Part shown: positions 1-5,975 of the stretch, piece after piece
Position numbering within the stretch: the stretch's first letter is position 1
Layout: each line of letters begins with the position of its first letter
NCBI GenBank assembly: GCA_903933395.1
Contig: CAIZKA010000228.1
Span: 1-14,113 of the forward strand
DNA length: 14,113 nucleotides
From: an uncultured beta proteobacterium
Lineage (GTDB): Bacteria; Pseudomonadota; Gammaproteobacteria; Burkholderiales; Rhodocyclaceae
Reading direction: 5' to 3'
Program-made: the position numbers and the translations under genes
Notes under the pieces: generated by a model
The model's input: the letters and a program-made list of their open reading frames with translations, nothing else
Database searches by the model: none
Told to the model about the DNA's origin: nothing

Positions 1-441
1 GCGGTCGTCGCCTTCGACACGGCGCGAAACGCCGCCGCCGCGAGGATTGTTGGGCATCAGCACGAGGTAGCGGCCGGCCAGCGAAACGTAGGTGGTCAGC
101 GCCGCGCCCTTGTTGCCGCGCTCGTCCTTTTCGACCTGGACGATGAGTTCCTGGCCGTTGCTGAGGACATCCTGGATGCGCGCCTTGCCGGCATCGACGC
201 CGGGCTTGAAATAGGTGCGGGAAATTTCCTTGAACGGCAGGAAGCCGTGACGCTCGGCGCCATAGTCCACGAAGGCGGCTTCGAGGCTGGGCTCGATGCG
301 GGTGATGATCGCCTTGTAGATGTTGCTCTTGCGTTGTTCCTTGTTGGCTGATTCGATGTCGAGGTCAATCAGTTTCTGACCATCGACGATCGCGACGCGG
401 AGTTCCTCAGCCTGCGTCGCATTGAAAAGCATGCGTTTCAT
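1..441 (-). CDS. rne: Ribonuclease E, N-terminal part (cut by window edge)
   Basis: RNase E is the essential endoribonuclease of mRNA decay and of rRNA and tRNA maturation, and it scaffolds the degradosome at the inner membrane. The 147 visible residues follow the E. coli protein closely. They begin MKRMLFNATQAEELRVAIVD, then show IESANKEQRKSNIYKAIITR, the S1 RNA-binding core with EPSLEAAFVDYGAERHGFLP, and end with LMPNNPRGGGVSRRVEGDDR. The 5' sensor, the DNase I-like catalytic domain with its Asp residues, and the Zn-link lie off the left edge. The start at 441 is supported by the family's conserved MKRML opening and by a GGGAG ribosome-binding site at about 446-450. The gene diverges from rluC, an arrangement common in proteobacteria. 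E. coli rne is autoregulated through its long 5' leader, and the 470-bp gap here leaves room for something similar. Identity is very secure. Confidence 0.97.
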   Translation of the reverse strand, partial: MKRMLFNATQAEELRVAIVDGQKLIDLDIESANKEQRKSNIYKAIITRIEPSLEAAFVDYGAERHGFLPFKEISRTYFKPGVDAGKARIQDVLSNGQELIVQVEKDERGNKGAALTTYVSLAGRYLVLMPNNPRGGGVSRRVEGDDR

Positions 442-629
442 GTGTGCTCCCGCGCGCATTCAAGCCAGGCGGGCACGACAAGTCGCACACTGCGGGCGTC
501 AGGACGCTGGCGGTGTGCCTCGGGTTTGCGGTTGCTGCGGCAGGTTCATGGTGCCTTTGGTTAACGTGGCAAACGGGATGATGACTTGTCTTCGGTTCGG
601 CGGTCGCTGACTCATGATCAGCGTCCGGC

Positions 630-650
630 AATCTGTGCCCAAATCTGTGC
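630..650 (-). repeat. Tandem 9-bp repeat at the putative rne transcription start
   Basis: AATCTGTGC occurs at 630-638 and again at 642-650, so on the rne strand GCACAGATT is repeated with a 3-nt spacer. It lies just downstream of the -10-like TATACA (rne strand, 652-657). This places it across or right after a presumed transcription start, where it could be an operator or the first unpaired segment of the leader. The repeat is seen directly; the function is inference. Confidence 0.45.
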
Positions 651-651
651 G

Positions 652-657
652 TGTATA
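652..657 (-). promoter_or_regulatory. rne: Possible -10 box of an rne promoter
   Basis: Reading towards rne, the hexamer is TATACA, five of six matches to the sigma-70 -10 consensus. No good -35 lies 16-18 nt upstream. A TTGATT hexamer lies only 6 nt upstream, too close to be its -35. If used, the transcript would begin near 645 and give a leader of about 200 nt before the rne start codon. This is a weak prediction. Confidence 0.25.
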
Positions 658-776
658 GCGCGCAATCAAGTAGTATCGCTCTTTCGGGCGAGCGAAATAC
701 CCTGTGGTTCGCGGCTTACGTGCCGGTCGGTTTGTGAAGTCCGGCGGCTGTCTGATGGTGCTTTCGTAAGCTTGTC

Positions 777-819
777 GCCTCTTTGCATACGGTCGCTGAA
801 CAGCGAAAGCAAAGGCGGC
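777..819 (+). other. Stem-loop in the region upstream of rluC
   Basis: The segment can form a two-part hairpin. CTTTGC (781-786) pairs with GCAAAG (809-814), extended with a bulge by GCC (777-779) against GGC (817-819). An inner stem TCGCT (793-797) pairs with AGCGA (802-806) around a 4-nt loop. It lies about 90 nt before the rluC start, so it could be leader structure or the end of a short transcript. There is no U-tract. It folds equally on either strand. Energy was not computed. Confidence 0.25.
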
Positions 820-901
820 CACAACATCCCGGAAACCGTGCCACCGACGCCACTTCGGGCCGCCGGGCACACCGTCACGGGACGGCTAACCAAGGGCGCA
901 G

Positions 902-907
902 TATATT
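902..907 (+). promoter_or_regulatory. rluC: Possible -10 box immediately before rluC
   Basis: TATATT is a good -10 match in otherwise GC-rich sequence, but it ends only 4 nt before the rluC ATG at 912. Transcription would then start at or just inside the coding region, giving a leaderless message. The alternative is that the real promoter is further upstream. No clear -35 is seen at 16-18 nt. Confidence 0.25.
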
Positions 908-911
908 GGAA

Positions 912-1874
912 ATGAAGGACTTGAGCAAAGATTCGGTGACATGGCTTGAAGTCGGCGAGGAATCCGAGGGCCAGCGCATCGACAACTTCCTGCTGAAGAT
1001 CGCCAAGGGCGTGCCCAAGAGCCATATCTACCGCATCCTGCGCAGCGGCGAGGTGCGGGTGAACAAGGGCCGGGTGCCGGCCGAGTATCGACTGCAGCTC
1101 GGCGACCGGCTGCGCGTACCACCCATCCGCACTGCCGAACGTCCTTCGCAAGCCGCTGTTCCGGCAAGGGATTTCGAGATCGCTTTTGAAGATGAGGCCT
1201 TCATCGTGATCGACAAGCCTTCCGGCGTCGCGGTGCACGGCGGCAGCGGGGTGTCCTTCGGCGTGATCGAGCAGTTGCGCCGGGCGCGCCCGCAGGCGAA
1301 GTTGCTCGAACTGGCCCACCGGCTCGACCGCGAGACCTCCGGCCTGCTGGTGGTGGCGAAGAAGCGCGTGGCTCTGACAAAACTCCACGACATGTTTCGC
1401 GACGGCGGCATCAACAAGCGCTACCTGGCCCTAGTCAAGGGCCGCTGGCGCAATGAGCTGCAGCACGTGCGGCTGCCGCTGCACAAATACCTGACGGCGG
1501 AGGGTGAGCGCCGCGTCAGCGTCGATGCCGAGGGCAAGGCCGCGCATTCCATCGTCCGCCTGGTGGCGCGCTGGGAGAACTTCAGCCTGGTCGAGGTGGA
1601 ATTGAAGACCGGGCGCACCCACCAGATCCGCGTGCACCTGGCGCATCTGGGCTTTCCCATTGCCGGCGACGACAAATACGGTGATTTTCCGCTGAACAAG
1701 GCCTTGCAGAAGACCGGGCTCGGCCGCATGTTCCTCCATGCGGCGAAGCTGGCGCTGGCGCATCCGCTCACCGGTGCGCCGGTGGAGTTGGAATCACCCC
1801 TGCCTACCGAACTGCGCAGCTTTACCGAAAAACTGGATCGCAACGAGAAGAGAGACTATGGGCAGGCGTTTTGA
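912..1874 (+). CDS. rluC: 23S rRNA pseudouridine synthase RluC
   Basis: RluC isomerises uridines 955, 2504 and 2580 (E. coli numbering) of 23S rRNA to pseudouridine. The 320-residue product has an N-terminal S4 RNA-binding domain at about residues 20-70 (GQRIDNFL, then KSHIYRILRSGEVRVNKGR). This is followed by the RluA-type catalytic domain with HRLDRETSGLLV at 137-148, whose Asp139 is the catalytic nucleophile. Motif III, LKTGRTHQIRVHLAHLGFPI, is at 231-250. Length matches E. coli RluC (319 aa). I place the start at ATG 912 because the protein then aligns with the family N-terminus. An upstream in-frame start at 783 would add 43 unrelated residues. The ribosome-binding site is weak (only GGA at 908-910). 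The gene overlaps the next one by 17 nt, so it heads a co-transcribed unit. The S4 plus KGVPKSHIYRILRSGEVRVNK signature favours RluC over RluA or RluD. Confidence 0.93.
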   Translation: MKDLSKDSVTWLEVGEESEGQRIDNFLLKIAKGVPKSHIYRILRSGEVRVNKGRVPAEYRLQLGDRLRVPPIRTAERPSQAAVPARDFEIAFEDEAFIVIDKPSGVAVHGGSGVSFGVIEQLRRARPQAKLLELAHRLDRETSGLLVVAKKRVALTKLHDMFRDGGINKRYLALVKGRWRNELQHVRLPLHKYLTAEGERRVSVDAEGKAAHSIVRLVARWENFSLVEVELKTGRTHQIRVHLAHLGFPIAGDDKYGDFPLNKALQKTGLGRMFLHAAKLALAHPLTGAPVELESPLPTELRSFTEKLDRNEKRDYGQAF

Positions 1875-2514
1875 TTTGATCGTCTTCGACTGGGACGGCA
1901 CCCTGATGGATTCGACCGGCGCCATCGTCGCCAGCATCCAGGCGGCGGCAACGGACCTCGGCATCGTCCCGCCGTCGGACGAGCGCGCCAGCCACATCAT
2001 CGGCCTCGGCCTGATCGATGCACTGCGCCATGCCCTGCCGGACCTGCCGGCCGAGCGTTATCAGGCGGTGGCCGAGCGCTATCGGCATCATTACCTGTCG
2101 CGCGACCAGGATCTGCTGCTGTTCAAGGGTGCGGCGGAACTGATAGCCGAACTGACGGCGGCCGGATACATGCTCGCCGTCGCCACCGGCAAGACCCGCA
2201 AGGGGCTGGACCGGGCCTTCGAGGTCAGCGGGCTGGGTCCGTGCTTTCATGGCTCGCGCTGTGCCGACGAGTGCCATTCCAAGCCGAACCCGCAGATGCT
2301 GGAAGAACTGATGGCCGAGTTCGGCGTCGGTCCCGATGCGACGCTGATGATCGGCGACACCACGCATGACCTGCTGATGGCGCGCAATGCCGGCGTGGCG
2401 GCGCTGGGCGTGGCCTACGGTGCCCATCCGCGCGAAATTCTGGAGGCGCAGGCGCCTCTTTACTGTGCCGGCAACGTGGCCGAACTGGCGGGCTGGCTGC
2501 GGAAACAGTCTTGA
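1858..2514 (+). CDS. HAD-superfamily phosphatase, phosphoglycolate phosphatase-like (subfamily IA)
   Basis: This is a 218-residue cytosolic haloacid dehalogenase-type hydrolase. Motif I is FDWDGTLMDS at 10-19, with nucleophile Asp11 and acid/base Asp13. Motif II is Thr110 in VATGK, motif III is Lys142 in SKPNPQML, and motif IV is GDTTHD at 166-171. A helical cap inserted between motifs I and II marks subfamily IA, and the whole resembles Gph/PGP and its relatives. The likely chemistry is Mg2+-dependent hydrolysis of a small phosphomonoester. The substrate cannot be read from sequence: phosphoglycolate, a nucleotide or pyrophosphate-type compounds are all possible. ATG 1858 lies inside the end of rluC (17-nt overlap). 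Starting there puts motif I at the usual distance from the N-terminus, whereas the open frame extends upstream to 1738 only in rluC shadow. Its position directly after rluC is a recurrent betaproteobacterial arrangement. Confidence 0.88.
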   Translation: MGRRFDLIVFDWDGTLMDSTGAIVASIQAAATDLGIVPPSDERASHIIGLGLIDALRHALPDLPAERYQAVAERYRHHYLSRDQDLLLFKGAAELIAELTAAGYMLAVATGKTRKGLDRAFEVSGLGPCFHGSRCADECHSKPNPQMLEELMAEFGVGPDATLMIGDTTHDLLMARNAGVAALGVAYGAHPREILEAQAPLYCAGNVAELAGWLRKQS

Positions 2515-2870
2515 CTCAACGGCGGATCTGCCGCAGCGACGAACTGGCCGAGGGCGGGCCCGGCGTGCGTTTCACGGTGGAGCGGTTCGGTGCCGGCGAG
2601 CCGGCTTTCCTGGTGCGCTTTCGCGGCCAGGTGCATGCCTATCTGAACCGCTGCGGCCATGTTCCGGTCGAACTCGACTGGCAGCAGGGCGAGTTCTTCG
2701 ATAGTTCCGGCTTATACTTGATCTGCGCCACGCATGGCGCGCTCTATGCGCCGGATTCGGGGCATTGCCTCGGCGGACGCTGCAATGGCAAGGGGCTGGA
2801 GAAGCTGGTCGTTACCGAACATGACGGATGGGTTGTTTTGAACGAGGAAGGTGGGCAAGGTGTCGGATAG
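2511..2870 (+). CDS. Small Rieske [2Fe-2S] protein
   Basis: This 119-residue protein consists of a single Rieske domain. The two cluster-binding motifs are C48-G-H50 (in NRCGHVPVELDW) and C72-A-T-H75 (in ICATHGALYAPDSG), so one iron is held by two Cys and the other by two His. The following GHCLGGRCNGKGLEKL loop is typical of ferredoxin-like Rieske proteins rather than cytochrome bc1 subunits. There is no signal peptide or membrane segment, so it is a cytosolic electron carrier or redox-sensitive partner. Neither its donor nor its acceptor is encoded nearby. Translation probably starts at TTG 2511, which overlaps the upstream TGA as TTGA. No ATG or GTG gives a better N-terminus, and a start here keeps the family's short N-terminal strand (ICRSDELAEGGPGVRF). 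The Shine-Dalgarno is weak, so coupling to the upstream gene is likely. Confidence 0.88.
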   Translation: MTQRRICRSDELAEGGPGVRFTVERFGAGEPAFLVRFRGQVHAYLNRCGHVPVELDWQQGEFFDSSGLYLICATHGALYAPDSGHCLGGRCNGKGLEKLVVTEHDGWVVLNEEGGQGVG

Positions 2871-3807
2871 CAACAATGATGCGAACTGGGAACGCAAGGT
2901 TCTGGAAAAGCTTGCAATGGAAGCGCTCGCCGAGCAGCGGCGCGGCCGCCGCTGGGGCATTTTCTTCAAGTTGCTGGGCTTCACCTACCTGGCGGTCGTG
3001 CTTTTCATCGCACTCGATCTGGGACAGGGCGACAAGCTTGGCGACGGTGAAAAATTCACCGCACTGGTGAATCTCAACGGCGTCATCAAGTCATCCGGCG
3101 ATGCCAATGCCGAACACGTCATCGGCTCCCTGCAGGCCGCCTTCGAGGACAAGCATACGGCGGGCGTGATCCTGCGCGTCAACAGCCCGGGGGGCAGTCC
3201 GGTGCAATCCGGCATCATCAATGACGAGATGCGACGCCTGCGCGCCAAGTATCCGGCGATACCCCTGCACGTGGTCGTCGAGGACGTCTGCGCCTCCGGC
3301 GGCTACTACGTCGCAGCGGCAGCGGACAAGATCTTCGTGGACAAGGCCAGTATCGTGGGGTCGATAGGCGTGCTGATGGATGGTTTCGGCTTTACCGGCA
3401 CCATGGAAAAGCTCGGTGTCGAGCGTCGCCTGCTCACGGCCGGCGTGAGCAAGGGTTTTCTCGATCCCTTCTCGCCGGAGAACGAGAAAGACAAGGAGCA
3501 CGCCCGGCAGATGCTGGCAGAAATTCACCAGCAGTTCATCGACGTGGTCAGAAAGGGCCGCGGCAAGCGACTCAAGGAAACGCCGGAAATGTTCTCCGGC
3601 CTGATGTGGAGCGGGGCCAGGAGCATCGAACTGGGCCTCGCCGACGGCTACGGCACGGTAGACAGCGTCGCTCGCGACGTGATCAAGGCCGCCGACGTGC
3701 GCGACTTCAGCATCAAGCAGAACTTCGCCGAGAGGTTTGCCAAGCAGTTCGGCGCCGAAATGGCCGAAGGCATGGCGAGTGCCCTGACGCGGTTTACGTT
3801 GCGCTGA
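2860..3807 (+). CDS. sppA: Membrane-anchored S49 (SppA-type) signal peptide peptidase
   Basis: This 315-residue single-anchor serine peptidase belongs to the short SppA class. A membrane segment at about 34-54 (IFFKLLGFTYLAVVLFIALD) leaves the protease domain in the periplasm. The likely catalytic pair is Ser146 in CASGGYY and Lys198 in AGVSKGFLDPFSP. The 52-residue spacing equals that of Bacillus SppA (Ser147/Lys199). RVNSPGGSP (106-114) forms the substrate-strand/oxyanion loop. The protein probably degrades cleaved signal peptides within the membrane. I prefer GTG 2860 over GTG 2851: AGGAAGG at 2845-2851 sits about 8 nt before 2860 but overlaps the upstream candidate, and 2860 gives a clean MSDSNND start. 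The start lies 11 nt inside the Rieske gene. The stop codon overlaps the end of the convergent ppk gene. Only one S49 domain is present, unlike the double-domain 67-kDa E. coli SppA. Confidence 0.9.
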   Translation: MSDSNNDANWERKVLEKLAMEALAEQRRGRRWGIFFKLLGFTYLAVVLFIALDLGQGDKLGDGEKFTALVNLNGVIKSSGDANAEHVIGSLQAAFEDKHTAGVILRVNSPGGSPVQSGIINDEMRRLRAKYPAIPLHVVVEDVCASGGYYVAAAADKIFVDKASIVGSIGVLMDGFGFTGTMEKLGVERRLLTAGVSKGFLDPFSPENEKDKEHARQMLAEIHQQFIDVVRKGRGKRLKETPEMFSGLMWSGARSIELGLADGYGTVDSVARDVIKAADVRDFSIKQNFAERFAKQFGAEMAEGMASALTRFTLR

Positions 3808-5878
3808 GGATGCTGACGCCGAGGTCGGCGAGCAGGAGTTCCTGGGCGCTGATGCGGTTGCGTTTCGTTGCCTTGACCTGGTATTCGCCGTCGGCGTCCA
3901 TTTCCCAGGCCTGGGAGTTGTCCGCCAGGTAGGGCTTGAGCCCTTCCTTCAGCACGCGCTGCTTGAGCTTGGGCTCCAGCACCGGAAAACTGATTTCAAT
4001 GCGGCGGAAGAAATTGCGCTCCATCCAGTCGGCACTCGACAGGTAGATGTTCTGCTTGCCGTCGGCGTGGAAATAGAAAATCCGGTGGTGCTCGAGAAAG
4101 CGGCCGATCACCGAACGCACCCGGATGTTCTCCGAGAGGCCTTTGACGCCGGGGCGCAGCGAGCAGACGCCGCGCACGATCAGGTCGACGGTGACACCGG
4201 CCGCGCTGGCCTCATACAGGGCGGCAATGATTTCCGGTTCCAGCAGCGAGTTCATCTTGGCGATGATGCGCGCCGGCTTGCCGGCCAGCGCGGCCGCGGT
4301 TTCGCCGCGAATCGCGTTGAGCATGTTCGAGTGGAGTGAAAAAGGCGCCTGCCACAGGTGCTTCAGCGCGCTGGCCTTGCCCAAACCCGTCAGTTGCTTG
4401 AAGACTTCGTTGACGTCGTCGCCGATCTCCGGATTCGAGGTCAGCAGGCCGAAGTCGGTGTAGAAACGCGTGGTGCGCGGGTGGTAGTTGCCGGTGCCGA
4501 GGTGGATGTAGCGCCGGTAGCCGTGCTCTTCGCGGCGCAGGACCATCAGCATCTTGGCGTGGGTCTTGTAGCCGACCACGCCGTAAACGACATGGGCGCC
4601 GACTTCCTCGAGGCGCGCAGCGATCGACAGGTTGGCTTCCTCGTCGAAGCGCGCCATGAGTTCGACCACGACGGTGACTTCCTTGCCCTTTTCTGCGGCA
4701 CGCAGCAGGTGTTCCATCAGCACCGAGTCGGTGCCGGTGCGATACACGGTCATCTTGATGGCGATCACCTGCGGGTCGTCCGCCGCCTGCTGCAGCAACT
4801 GGATCACCGGATTGAAGGTCTGGAAGGGATGGTGCAGCAGGATGTCGTGCTTGCGTATGCTTTCGAATATGTCGTAGCGCTTGCTCAGCACCTTCGGCAG
4901 GCCGGGCTGGAAGGGCTCGTACATGAGGTCCGGGCGATCCACCTGGTCGGGCACCGACATCAGGCGCACCAGGTTGACGATGCCTGGGACGCGATACAGG
5001 TCGCTGCCTTCAAGGCCGAACTGCTGCAGCAGGAATTCGGTCATGATTTCCGAACAGTTGTCGGCAACCTCGAGGCGCACGGCATCGCCGAAGTGGCGCT
5101 GCGGCAATTCGCCCTGGAGGGCGATGCGCAGGTTCTTGACTTCTTCGTCGTCCACGAACAGGTCGGAATTGCGCGTGACGCGGAACTGATAGCAGCCGAG
5201 CACGTTCATGCCGGTGAACAGTTCGCTGACGTATTCGTGAAGGATCGAGGAGAGGAAGACGAAGCCGTAGTCGACGCCGCAGAGTTTCTTCGGCAGACGG
5301 ATCACGCGCGGAAGTGCGCGTGGCGCCTGGACGATGGCTGCCCCCGAACTGCGGCCGAAGGCGTCGGCGCCTTCGAGCTCGACGGCGAAGTTGAGGCTCT
5401 TGTTCAGCACGCGCGGGAAGGGATGCGAGGGGTCGAGGCCGATCGGGGTTAGTACCGGCATGACTTCGCGGCGGAAGAAATCCAGGATCCAGGCGCGCTG
5501 TTCGTCGTTCCACAGGCTGCGGCGGAAGAAGGCGATGCCCTGTTTTTGCAGCGCCGGCAGTATCTTGTCATTGAGCAGGGCGTACTGTTCGGCGATCAGC
5601 TGGTGGGCCTGCTCCGTGACACGACGGAACACGTCCTGCGGCGGCATGCCATCGGCGCCGGCGGCATGGCTGCCCAGCTTGATCTGCTCCTTGAGGCCGG
5701 CGACACGGATCTCGAAAAACTCGTCGAGGTTGGAGGAGACGATGCAGAGGAAACGCAGCCGCTCCAGCAAGGGCACGCGCTCGTCCGCGGCCTGGGCAAG
5801 GACGCGCCGGTTGAAGGCGAGCAGGGACAACTCACGGTTGAGGAAATGATCGTTGGGAAAGCGGCGTGGATTCGACAT
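3794..5878 (-). CDS. ppk: Polyphosphate kinase 1
   Basis: PPK1 reversibly transfers the ATP gamma-phosphate onto polyphosphate. The product has 694 residues (E. coli 688). It begins with HFLNRELSLLAFNRRVL and SSNLDEFFEIRVAGLK, characteristic of the N-terminal domain. Next come the head domain (LTPIGLDPSHPFP) and then two PLD-like C-terminal domains. His440 in VVGYKTHAKMLMV matches the autophosphorylated His435 of E. coli. His597 in GRFLEHHRIF is in the place of His592. Arg380 in KMTVYRTGTDS and Arg410 in ELMARFDEEANL fit the phosphate-binding site. ATG 5878 gives the family N-terminus, and the Shine-Dalgarno is poor. The gene diverges from ppx, so the polymer-making and polymer-degrading genes share a 97-bp control region. 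The last 14 nt overlap the convergent peptidase gene. No truncation or frameshift is seen. Confidence 0.97.
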   Translation of the reverse strand: MSNPRRFPNDHFLNRELSLLAFNRRVLAQAADERVPLLERLRFLCIVSSNLDEFFEIRVAGLKEQIKLGSHAAGADGMPPQDVFRRVTEQAHQLIAEQYALLNDKILPALQKQGIAFFRRSLWNDEQRAWILDFFRREVMPVLTPIGLDPSHPFPRVLNKSLNFAVELEGADAFGRSSGAAIVQAPRALPRVIRLPKKLCGVDYGFVFLSSILHEYVSELFTGMNVLGCYQFRVTRNSDLFVDDEEVKNLRIALQGELPQRHFGDAVRLEVADNCSEIMTEFLLQQFGLEGSDLYRVPGIVNLVRLMSVPDQVDRPDLMYEPFQPGLPKVLSKRYDIFESIRKHDILLHHPFQTFNPVIQLLQQAADDPQVIAIKMTVYRTGTDSVLMEHLLRAAEKGKEVTVVVELMARFDEEANLSIAARLEEVGAHVVYGVVGYKTHAKMLMVLRREEHGYRRYIHLGTGNYHPRTTRFYTDFGLLTSNPEIGDDVNEVFKQLTGLGKASALKHLWQAPFSLHSNMLNAIRGETAAALAGKPARIIAKMNSLLEPEIIAALYEASAAGVTVDLIVRGVCSLRPGVKGLSENIRVRSVIGRFLEHHRIFYFHADGKQNIYLSSADWMERNFFRRIEISFPVLEPKLKQRVLKEGLKPYLADNSQAWEMDADGEYQVKATKRNRISAQELLLADLGVSILSAT

Positions 5879-5975
5879 GAGGGCTTTCGGGTGCTTCGGA
5901 AAAGGTAATTATGTGTCAATTCCATTGCCGCCGTATGACAAGGAGCAAACATGGACTGCGAGGTAGAATCCGCCG
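5879..5975. promoter_or_regulatory. Divergent ppk/ppx promoter region with Pho-box-like repeats
   Basis: Reading towards ppk, three heptamers sit at 11-bp intervals: TTGTCAT (5941-5935), CGGCAAT (5930-5924) and TTGACAC (5919-5913). Against the PhoB half-site CTGTCAT/C these match about 6/7, 4/7 and 5/7. The 7+4 spacing is exactly that of a Pho box. TTGACA (5919-5914) could alternatively be a sigma-70 -35 element, but no good -10 follows at 16-18 nt. On the ppx side TAGAAT (5964-5969) resembles a -10, and GAGG (5960-5963) is a possible Shine-Dalgarno. PhoB control of ppk/ppx is known in other proteobacteria; here it is a prediction. Confidence 0.35.

Larger units (their letters stand above)
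442..911. promoter_or_regulatory. Divergent rne/rluC intergenic region with probable long rne leader
   Basis: This is a 470-bp stretch with no convincing gene. The open frames inside it are low-complexity and match nothing I recognise. On the rne strand it contains two inverted repeats that could fold in a leader RNA: 605-610 with 618-623 (CGCTGA / TCAGCG, 7-nt loop) and 676-681 with 690-695 (TCGCTC / GAGCGA, 8-nt loop). It also holds a tandem repeat at 630-650 and a -10-like hexamer at 652-657. On the rluC strand there is a stem-loop at 777-819 and a TATATT hexamer at 902-907. A role in rne autoregulation is inferred by analogy with the E. coli and Pseudomonas rne leaders. I cannot match it to a named RNA family by eye. 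Confidence 0.5.

Noticed and set aside
407..870. Several 60-120-codon frames in the rne/rluC gap, on both strands
   Set aside because: They overlap each other in different frames, lack ribosome-binding sites and recognisable domains, and fall in a probable leader region.
783..911. N-terminal extension of rluC to an upstream in-frame start
   Set aside because: The added 43 residues resemble no RluC N-terminus. ATG 912 aligns with the family start.
4358..5452. 364-codon plus-strand frame opposite ppk
   Set aside because: It is the antisense shadow of ppk, an unmistakable full-length gene.
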